A program made the position numbers and the translations under genes. The notes under the pieces were generated by a model, which was not told where the DNA came from, ran no database searches, and was given only the letters and a program-made list of their open reading frames with translations. DNA of 11,910 nucleotides from Sphingomonadales bacterium UBA6171 (GTDB lineage: Bacteria; Pseudomonadota; Alphaproteobacteria; Sphingomonadales; Sphingomonadaceae): positions 10,351 to 22,260 of the forward strand of contig DITZ01000023.1 in NCBI GenBank assembly GCA_002422985.1. The letters run 5' to 3'. Every line of letters starts with the position of its first letter. The first letter of the stretch is position 1. Positions 7,001 through 11,910 of this stretch are shown here, piece by piece.

Positions 7001-7458
7001 GCTGGGCCGTCCGCCCCGATAATCTCTCCGGCGAGGCCAGCCGCGCGCTGGTCAGCCTGCACGGGCGGGGCATGATCGAAAATTCGCCGCCCGATCATTG
7101 CTTTGCCCTGGACAGCGCTGGCCTGCAATCGCCCCACATCCTGCTGCTGAGCGCCTGGCGGGGCGGGCAGCTTGGCGCCATCGGCGCGCTGCGCGATCCG
7201 GGCGACGGCACGGGCGAGATAAAGTCCGTGCACGCACAGCCGGATGCGCTGCGGCAGGGCGCGGGCGGCGCGATTCTGGCAGCCATCATCGCCACGGCCT
7301 GAACACGCGGCTATCACCGGCTCAGCCTGGAAACCGGCTCAGGCGTGGCGTTCGAACCGGCGCTGGCGCTCTATCGCGCGCGCGGTTTCGTGAACGGCCC
7401 GGCCTTTGCGGAATATGCGGCCAGCGATTTCAGCCGGTTTCTGCATCTCAGCCTATAG
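6997..7458 (+). pseudogene. GNAT family N-acetyltransferase, interrupted by in-frame TGA
   Basis: The frame opens at ATG 6997, overlapping the crtB stop, and reads 101 codons to a TGA at 7300-7302. In the same frame it then continues without break for 51 codons to TAG at 7456-7458. The first part carries the acetyl-CoA loop (EIKSVHAQPDALRQGAGGA, about 74-92). The part after the TGA reads TRGYHRLSLETGSG, LALYRARGFVNG and SDFSRFLHLSL, exactly the expected C-terminal half of a small GNAT enzyme of about 150 residues. Family members usually have Ala-Arg-x-Arg-Gly-Tyr at the break, so a CGA to TGA change is the simplest explanation. The short product would lack the last strands and helix and is unlikely to fold. 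Its substrate is unknown; position in the crt operon does not by itself imply a pigment role. Alternatives are sequencing error or readthrough. Confidence 0.88.
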
Positions 7459-8979
7459 GCCGGCGACCTGCATCAGGGCCATGGTGGAGGGGTCAAAGCC
7501 GCTGCTGTCACCGGCCGACAATTTGTTCGCCACTTCCTTGCCCAGCTCCACGCCCCACTGATCGAAGGGGTTGATGCCCATCAGCATGGCGCCGGCAAAA
7601 GTGCGGGCTTCGTGGAACGCCAGCAACGCGCCCAGCGTGAACGGGTCCAGCACGTCGAGCAGGATGGTGGCGGAGCCGCGATTGCCGGGGAAGCTTTTCT
7701 GCGACGCCAGCCCCGCGTCGCCGCCGGCGGCGGCCAGCGCGGCTTCCGGGCTGCGGCCGGCCAGCAGCGCTGCCCCTTGCGCAAAGCAGTTGGCCAGCAG
7801 CAGCTTGTGGTGGATCGGGGCCAGCATATGGCCGGGCGTGCGCACGGCGAGAAACTCGACCGGATCTTCATGCGTGCCCTGATGCAGCAGCTGGAACACG
7901 GCATGCTGCGCGTCCGTCCCGGTGCCGCCCCAGGTGATGGCGGCGGTGGGGAAGGGCAGCGGCGTGCCGTCGCGCGCCACCGATTTGCCGTTCGATTCCA
8001 TTTCCAGCTGTTGCAGATAGGGTGGCACCAGCCGCAGCCGCTCGTCATAGGCGAACACGCCGCGCGTGGGGCGTTGCAGGAAGCTGGCGGCCCACACATC
8101 GCCCATCGCGGCGATGACCGGCGCATTGTGCAACAGCGGTGCCGTCAGGAAATGCCGGTCCATCGCATGCGCGCCATCCAGCAGCGCCTGAAAGGCGGCC
8201 GGGCCGGCGCGGATGGCAAGCGGCAGGCCAACGGCGGACCAGAGCGAATAGCGGCCGCCAACCGATTCCGCGAAATCCAATATGTGCGGAATGCCCGCCC
8301 CGATGGCGCGCGCGGGCGCGGCCGTGACGGCGATGGTGCGTTCCGCCGGATTGGCGACGCCATTATCCAGCAACCATCGCTGCGCGGTTGCCAGATTGGT
8401 GCGGGTTTCCTGTGTGGTAAAGGTTTTGGAGACGGCCACCAGCAGGGTGGTGGCGGGGTCGCAGGCGGCAAAGGCGCGGTGCAGCGCCTCGCCATCGATG
8501 TTGGCGGCCACATGCACCGCCGGGCCGTCGCCGTCGCGGCCCAGCGCATCGATCAGCAACTGCGGCCCAAGCGCCGAGCCGCCGATGCCGATGTGGATGA
8601 TGGCGGTCACCCTGCCCAGCGCCCCGGCGCGGATGCGGGCGGCGAGATCGAGAATGGGGGCAACGGCGGCGGCATTGGCCGGATCGCGCAAGCCCATATG
8701 CGTGGCGGCGCGGCCTTCGGACTGGTTGACCGGTGCCTGCGCCGCCAGCCGTGCGCGCCAGCCGGCCAGATCGGCCGCCACCGCCAGATCGGCCATGGCC
8801 GCCAGCGTCCGGGCTGACAGCGACAGCTTGGACCAGTCGAACCGGATGCCGCATATTGTCAGTGTCAGGCGCTGAAGCCGGTCCGGCTCTGTGGCGAACA
8901 GCGTGGCGATCGGTGGCTGGGGTTGGGCGGCGATGCGGTGCAAAGCGGCCCAGGCGGCGGTCTCGTGAGGGAGCGGCAT
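7453..8979 (-). CDS. pgi: Glucose-6-phosphate isomerase
   Basis: A 508-residue cytosolic enzyme that interconverts glucose-6-phosphate and fructose-6-phosphate. Seen in order: the N-terminal signature VNQSEGRAATHMGLR (84-98); the sugar-phosphate-binding SIS segment with SKTFTTQETRTN (184-195); PGI signature 1, ESVGGRYSLWSAVGL (238-252); the catalytic base region MESNGK with E328; QHAVFQLLHQGT with H359; and signature 2, MLMGINPFDQWGVELGK (465-481), with K481. Length is at the short end typical of alphaproteobacterial enzymes. The ATG at 8979 gives MPLPHETAAW; the frame stays open further upstream across rnc and era, but that part has no family similarity and lies opposite real genes. No strong Shine-Dalgarno sequence is seen. 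The gene is divergent from rnc (93-bp gap), and its TAG stop abuts the GNAT TAG. Confidence 0.97.
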   Translation of the reverse strand: MPLPHETAAWAALHRIAAQPQPPIATLFATEPDRLQRLTLTICGIRFDWSKLSLSARTLAAMADLAVAADLAGWRARLAAQAPVNQSEGRAATHMGLRDPANAAAVAPILDLAARIRAGALGRVTAIIHIGIGGSALGPQLLIDALGRDGDGPAVHVAANIDGEALHRAFAACDPATTLLVAVSKTFTTQETRTNLATAQRWLLDNGVANPAERTIAVTAAPARAIGAGIPHILDFAESVGGRYSLWSAVGLPLAIRAGPAAFQALLDGAHAMDRHFLTAPLLHNAPVIAAMGDVWAASFLQRPTRGVFAYDERLRLVPPYLQQLEMESNGKSVARDGTPLPFPTAAITWGGTGTDAQHAVFQLLHQGTHEDPVEFLAVRTPGHMLAPIHHKLLLANCFAQGAALLAGRSPEAALAAAGGDAGLASQKSFPGNRGSATILLDVLDPFTLGALLAFHEARTFAGAMLMGINPFDQWGVELGKEVANKLSAGDSSGFDPSTMALMQVAGL

Positions 8980-9037
8980 TGGATGCCAATACCCAATCTT
9001 GTGCGCTGCCGCAAAGGGGAAAAGCCGGGCAATTTGC

Positions 9038-9066
9038 TTGACATCGGCCGCCACTGCGGGCGAGTC
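9038..9066 (+). promoter_or_regulatory. Possible rnc promoter (-35 TTGACA)
   Basis: A perfect TTGACA hexamer lies at 9038-9043 in the 93-bp gap between divergent pgi and rnc. At 17 bp downstream the -10 position (9061-9066) reads CGAGTC, a poor match to TATAAT. If used, transcription would begin at or next to the rnc ATG, giving a near-leaderless mRNA. The -35 match is real, but the promoter as a whole is weakly supported. No matching promoter for pgi could be picked on the minus strand. Confidence 0.3.
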
Positions 9067-9072
9067 AGGCTC

Positions 9073-9768
9073 ATGGGCACACAAGCGGAACGGGACAGGC
9101 TGGAAGCGGAAGCCTGGGCGACGGAAACGCTGGGCATCCGCCTGTCTGATCCGGCGCTGCTGATGATGGCGCTGACGCACAAGAGCGCGCGGTCGGCCAC
9201 CAGTTATGAACGGCTGGAGTTTCTGGGCGACCGTATATTGGGCGCGGTGATCGCGGCGGACCTTTATCAGAAATATCCGAAGGAGCCGGAGGGCAAGCTG
9301 ACCCGCCGCTTCCACACGCTGGTGAGCGGCGAAACCTGCGCGGCCGTGGCCCGCGCGCACCATGTTGGCTCCTATGTGCGGATGGATGCGCAGGCGCGCG
9401 CCGATGGCGGGGTCGACAGCGACAATATATTGGGGGATGTGGTGGAGGCGCTGATCGGCGCCCTGTGGCTGGATCAGGGCTGGGAGTCGGCGGGTCAGGC
9501 GGTGCGGCGCTGGTGGTCCGGCCAGTCCGGACAGGTGGGCAGCGCGCAGAAGCATCCGAAATCGGCCTTGCAGGAATGGGCGCTGGCGCGCGGGCGGCGA
9601 ACGCCTGTATATGAGCTGGCAGGTCGTTCGGGCGCGCATCATGCGCCCAATTTTCATGTGCGGCTGCGCGTTGGGGATTTGCCGCCGGTCGAGGCGGAGG
9701 GATCGTCGAAGCAGGAAGCCGAAACGCGGGCCGCGCAGGCCTTTTTGGAGACTCATGGTGGAGAGTGA
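9073..9768 (+). CDS. rnc: Ribonuclease III
   Basis: A 231-residue double-strand-specific endoribonuclease that processes rRNA precursors and structured mRNAs as a homodimer. The nuclease domain spans about 1-150. The signature ERLEFLGDRILG starts at 46, giving metal ligands E46, E49 and D53; the second site is GDVVEALIGA (121-130) with D122 and E125. These match E38, E41, D45, D114 and E117 of E. coli. The C-terminal dsRNA-binding domain runs from about 161 to 228, from HPKSALQEWA to the helix SSKQEAETRAAQAFL. Length fits the family. The ATG at 9073 has only a weak upstream CAGG. Era starts inside its last codons (14-bp overlap). The signal peptidase gene lepB, often just upstream of rnc in this group, is absent; pgi is there in divergent orientation. 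Confidence 0.96.
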   Translation: MGTQAERDRLEAEAWATETLGIRLSDPALLMMALTHKSARSATSYERLEFLGDRILGAVIAADLYQKYPKEPEGKLTRRFHTLVSGETCAAVARAHHVGSYVRMDAQARADGGVDSDNILGDVVEALIGALWLDQGWESAGQAVRRWWSGQSGQVGSAQKHPKSALQEWALARGRRTPVYELAGRSGAHHAPNFHVRLRVGDLPPVEAEGSSKQEAETRAAQAFLETHGGE

Positions 9769-10669
9769 ATCAGCTGCGCCGACGCGCTGCGCAATGGTGG
9801 CGCTGCTGGGTGCGCCCAACGCCGGCAAGTCGACGCTGGTGAATGCCATCGTCGGCCAGAAGGTCGCCATCGTCAGCTCCAGGGTGCAGACGACGCGGGT
9901 GCGGCTGATGGCGGTGGCGGTGGAAGGCGCGGCGCAGCTGGTGATGGTGGACACGCCCGGCGTCTTCTCGCCACGCCGCCGGCTGGACCGGGCGATGGTG
10001 AAGGGGGCCTGGGATGGCGCGGCCGATTCTGACATTCTGCTCGCCATGGTGGACGCGAAAGCCGGCCTGCGCGACGATGTGCGCGCGCTGCTGGCGGGGC
10101 TGGCGGGGCGGACGACGCCCTGCTGGCTGGTGCTGAACAAGGTGGATGTGGCACCGCGCGCGACGCTGCTGGAGACCACGGCCGAAGCAAACGCGCTGCA
10201 TCCGTTCAGCGAAACCTTCATGATCAGCGCGCTGACGGGCGACGGCGTGGCGGACCTGCGCAGCGCGCTGGCAAAGGCCGCGCCCGAAGGCCCATGGCTG
10301 TTCCCCGAAGATCAGCTGACCGACGCGCCCGCGCGGATGCTGGCCGCCGAACTGGTGCGCGAACAGCTGTTCCAGCAGATGGGGCAGGAACTGCCCTATG
10401 CCGCCGCCGTCCACACCGAGAAGTTCGAGGAGCGCGCTGACGGATCGGCGGTTATCCACGCGCAAATCTATATCGACCGCGAGAGCCAGAAGGCGATGGT
10501 GGTGGGGGCCGGCGGCCGGCGCATCAAGGCCATCGGCGAAGGCGCGCGGCTGGAACTGGAAACCATGCTGGGCCGGCGCGTGCATCTTTATTGCCATGTG
10601 AAGGTGAAGCCCGGCTGGGCGGAAGACCGCAGCGTGTGGCGCGACCTGGGCATGGACTGGGTTGATTGA
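9755..10669 (+). CDS. era: GTPase Era
   Basis: A 304-residue GTPase that binds the 3' end of 16S rRNA and helps 30S maturation. Visible GTPase boxes: G1 GAPNAGKS (19-26), the switch I segment RVQTTR (43-48), G3 DTPG (66-69), G4 NKVD (128-131) and G5 SAL (158-160). The C-terminal KH domain contains VVGAGGRRIKAIGEGARLEL and HVKVKPGW. The GxGG loop is present, with Ala at the second position. Start ATG 9755 has GGAG four nt upstream (9747-9750) and overlaps the end of rnc by 14 bp, which suggests translational coupling. A second in-frame ATG at 9794 would remove the residues just before the first strand and is less likely. recO follows after a short gap holding a strong inverted repeat. Confidence 0.97.
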   Translation: MVESESAAPTRCAMVALLGAPNAGKSTLVNAIVGQKVAIVSSRVQTTRVRLMAVAVEGAAQLVMVDTPGVFSPRRRLDRAMVKGAWDGAADSDILLAMVDAKAGLRDDVRALLAGLAGRTTPCWLVLNKVDVAPRATLLETTAEANALHPFSETFMISALTGDGVADLRSALAKAAPEGPWLFPEDQLTDAPARMLAAELVREQLFQQMGQELPYAAAVHTEKFEERADGSAVIHAQIYIDRESQKAMVVGAGGRRIKAIGEGARLELETMLGRRVHLYCHVKVKPGWAEDRSVWRDLGMDWVD

Positions 10670-10678
10670 CCGGCCTGC

Positions 10679-10743
10679 GCGCTTTTCGACCATGTTGACC
10701 CGCCGGGACGGAGCCGATTGTGGCCAATATGGTCGAAAAGCGC
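10679..10743. promoter_or_regulatory. Perfect 15-bp inverted repeat around the recO start
   Basis: Left arm GCGCTTTTCGACCAT (10679-10693) and right arm ATGGTCGAAAAGCGC (10729-10743) are exact reverse complements separated by 35 nt. The likely recO Shine-Dalgarno (GACGGAG, ending at 10713) and its GTG start (10720) fall inside the loop, and the right arm lies in the first codons. No T-run follows, so this is not a classic intrinsic terminator. In RNA it would make a long hairpin presenting the ribosome site in its loop; in DNA it could bind a dimeric protein. A perfect 15-bp match by chance in a gap this short is very unlikely. Confidence 0.75.
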
Positions 10744-11463
10744 TCTGAGTTGATCAGCGAGGATGAAGCGCTGGTGCTGACCGCCCTGCCACATGGCGAG
10801 CATGGCGCGGTGGTGCGCTTCCTCTGCCGGCAAAGCGGCCTGCGCGCCGGCTATGTCGCGGGCGCGCGCGGCAAGCGGATGCGCGCGACGCTGCACCCCG
10901 GCAACCGGGTGGCGCTGCGGCTGCGTGTCCGCAGCGAGGGCCAGTTGCCCACCGCCAGCGCCGAAGTGGCGGAGAGCCGCGCCCTCCTTGCCTACACCCC
11001 CGGCCCCGCCGCGGTGTTGATGTGGCTGACGGAGCTGACAGCCGCGGTGCTGGCCGAAGCCGTGCCGCACCCGCGGCTGGTGGACACGCTGGATACTATT
11101 CTGGCCGGGCTTTCCGCCGGGATGGACGGCAGCACCATGCGCCTTGCGGTTGCCCGTTATGAACTGCTGCTGTTGCAGGAAAGCGGCTTCGGGCTGGATC
11201 TTGAAAGCTGTGCGCTGGGCGGGCGGGCCGACGATCTCGCCTTTGTCAGCCCCAACAGCGGCCGCGCCGTCAGCCGCGCCATGGCCGCAGGCCAGCCATG
11301 GGCGCCGCGCCTGCTGCCGCTGCCGGCGGCGCTGTTCAGCGGGGAAGGCAGCCCGGCGGATGCCGCCGATGCGCTGCGCCTGACCGGCCATTTCCTGGAA
11401 CTGCACTGGCTGCACCAGCGCCCGGCATTGCGCGCCATCCGGGAACGGGCCGCGCGCGCCTGA
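10720..11463 (+). CDS. recO: DNA repair protein RecO
   Basis: A 247-residue recombination mediator that, with RecR, loads RecA onto SSB-coated single strands in the RecF pathway. The N-terminal OB-fold region (about 11-90) contains EALVLTALPHGEHGAVVRFL and LRAGYVAGARGKRMRATLHPGN, the typical family opening. A helical C-terminal part follows, with ARYELLLLQESGFGLDLESCALGG and LAFVSPNSGRAVS. The CxxC zinc-knuckle pairs found in some RecO proteins are absent. The start is uncertain. GTG 10720 has the best ribosome site (GGAG, six nt away). ATG 10729 lies in the hairpin arm. TTG 10750 would begin the protein at ISEDEALV, close to where family members usually start. The gene follows era after about 50 bp, so cotranscription is likely. 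Confidence 0.92.
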   Translation: MANMVEKRSELISEDEALVLTALPHGEHGAVVRFLCRQSGLRAGYVAGARGKRMRATLHPGNRVALRLRVRSEGQLPTASAEVAESRALLAYTPGPAAVLMWLTELTAAVLAEAVPHPRLVDTLDTILAGLSAGMDGSTMRLAVARYELLLLQESGFGLDLESCALGGRADDLAFVSPNSGRAVSRAMAAGQPWAPRLLPLPAALFSGEGSPADAADALRLTGHFLELHWLHQRPALRAIRERAARA

Positions 11464-11476
11464 GCGGCCAGCCCAG

Positions 11477-11528
11477 AACCGGCAGGCCGGAACAGGCAGG
11501 CCAGAACAGGCAGGCCAGAACAGGCAGG
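11477..11528. repeat. 14-bp tandem repeat, about 3.7 copies, upstream of parC
   Basis: The unit AACAGGCAGGCCAG is seen exactly at 11491-11504 and 11505-11518, with a diverged first copy at 11477-11490 (AACCGGCAGGCCGG) and a partial last copy at 11519-11528. It lies 13 bp after the recO stop in the 132-bp recO-parC gap. It shares the core CAGGCCAG with the repeat after tmk, although unit lengths differ. The first copy contains CCGGC-AG-GCCGG, too tight a loop for a terminator. No function is evident; replication slippage would explain it. Confidence 0.9.
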
Positions 11529-11560
11529 AACGTAGATGGAACAAATCCGGCGCGGCAGGC

Positions 11561-11594
11561 TTGGCAGCGCCGTCTGGCGCGGATAGGACGGCGC
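11561..11594 (+). promoter_or_regulatory. Possible parC promoter overlapped by an 8-bp inverted repeat
   Basis: TTGGCA (11561-11566), a 17-bp spacer and TAGGAC (11584-11589) form a moderate sigma-70-type match just before the parC ATG at 11596. Transcription would then start within a base or two of the ATG. The same stretch holds an inverted repeat, GCGCCGTC (11567-11574) and GACGGCGC (11587-11594), with a 12-nt loop. Its right arm covers part of the -10 hexamer and of the AGGA ribosome site (11585-11588). A role as operator, or as an RNA hairpin on a longer recO-parC transcript, is possible but not shown. Confidence 0.3.
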
Positions 11595-11595
11595 G

Positions 11596-11910
11596 ATGAC
11601 CGCCATAACAGACGAAGCCGCCGGAATCATCGAAACCCCCTTCGACGCGGCGCTTTCCGAACGCTATCTCGTCTATGCGCTCTCCACCATCACGGCGCGC
11701 TCTTTGCCGGATGTGCGCGACGGGCTGAAGCCGGTGCACCGCCGCCTGCTGTGGGCGATGCGGCTGCTGAAGCTGGACCCGTCGGGCGGCTTCAAGAAAT
11801 GCGCCCGTGTGGTGGGCGATGTGATCGGCAAATATCACCCGCATGGCGATGTCGCGGTTTATGACGCGATGGTCCGCATGGCGCAGGATTTTTCGCTGCG
11901 CTACCCGCTG
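11596..11910 (+). CDS. parC: DNA topoisomerase IV subunit A ParC, N-terminal part (runs off window)
   Basis: The first 105 codons of the breakage-reunion subunit of topoisomerase IV, which decatenates daughter chromosomes together with ParE. Seen: IIETPFDAALSERYLVYALSTITARSLPDVRDGLKPVHRRLLWAM, then GGFKKCARVVGDVIGKYHPHGDVAVYDAMVRMAQDF, ending RYPL. GGFKKCARVVGDV and the start of the domain are the alphaproteobacterial ParC form rather than GyrA. The catalytic tyrosine lies beyond the window. In the quinolone-resistance region the E. coli ParC S80 position is Val and E84 is Asp (HPHGDVAVYD). The ATG at 11596 has AGGA seven nt upstream. The gene follows recO in the same direction, after a 132-bp gap that holds a tandem repeat and a possible promoter. 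Confidence 0.95.
   Translation, partial: MTAITDEAAGIIETPFDAALSERYLVYALSTITARSLPDVRDGLKPVHRRLLWAMRLLKLDPSGGFKKCARVVGDVIGKYHPHGDVAVYDAMVRMAQDFSLRYPL

Noticed and set aside
7300..7302. TGA as a selenocysteine codon in the GNAT gene
   Set aside because: The aligned residue in related GNAT enzymes is normally Arg and is not catalytic, and I see no reason for Sec there. A nonsense change or sequencing error is simpler.
8980..10221. A minus-strand open frame of over 400 codons continuing upstream of pgi, opposite rnc and era
   Set aside because: It reads through as one frame with pgi but has no recognisable family motifs, is rich in Arg, Ala, Pro and Ser, and lies exactly opposite two well-supported essential genes. 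In DNA this G+C-rich, antisense frames stay open by chance. Pgi itself starts at 8979.
10588..11844. A 418-codon minus-strand frame opposite recO and parC
   Set aside because: Low-complexity composition, no domain signatures, and it crosses the recO-parC gap and tandem repeat. Antisense shadow of real genes.
1..11910. CRISPR array, mobile element, toxin-antitoxin pair or defence system
   Set aside because: No spaced direct repeats of CRISPR type, no transposase or integrase motifs, and no small paired genes were seen. All sizeable frames with family motifs are core or carotenoid genes.

Overview
The window looks like chromosome from a yellow- or orange-pigmented alphaproteobacterium, most likely of the Sphingomonadales. 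This rests on the very high G+C, the carotenoid set crtY-crtI-crtB beside a sterol-desaturase-type hydroxylase, the run rnc-era-recO, and the alphaproteobacterial form of ParC. The genus cannot be fixed from sequence alone. It is mostly core genome. I see no phage, insertion sequence, CRISPR array or defence island.

Layout. (1) 1-26: the 5' end of a tRNA-Ser on the minus strand, cut by the window edge. (2) 132-2477: an mltB-type lytic transglycosylase, the septal lytic transglycosylase lipoprotein rlpA and thymidylate kinase tmk, all on the plus strand and overlapping at each junction. (3) 2478-7458: a carotenoid locus. A CrtG-like di-iron hydroxylase points left, and crtY, crtI, crtB and a GNAT acetyltransferase form a rightward operon that starts from a 46-bp divergent gap. 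The GNAT gene is interrupted by one in-frame TGA, although the rest of its coding sequence is intact. (4) 7453-8979: pgi on the minus strand, with its stop codon abutting that of the full-length GNAT frame. (5) 9073-11463: rnc, era and recO on the plus strand (RNase III, the ribosome-assembly GTPase, and recombination mediator RecO). (6) 11596 to the end: the first 105 codons of parC (topoisomerase IV subunit A).

How the genes fit together. CrtB condenses two GGPP to phytoene, CrtI desaturates it to lycopene and CrtY cyclises both ends to beta-carotene. The divergent hydroxylase could then hydroxylate the rings; in sphingomonads the expected end product would be a nostoxanthin-type xanthophyll. 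A GGPP synthase (crtE) and a classical short CrtZ are not in the window and must lie elsewhere. MltB and RlpA are both peptidoglycan-cleaving envelope enzymes. rnc-era-recO is a standard housekeeping operon.

The most interesting non-gene signals are four. The TGA breaks an otherwise intact GNAT gene. A perfect 15-bp inverted repeat surrounds the recO start region. Two short tandem-repeat arrays sit at gene boundaries, and one of them repeats the last codons of the adjacent gene. A CTAGCG/CGCTAG dyad lies between the divergent carotenoid genes. I did not find a convincing new biological system.
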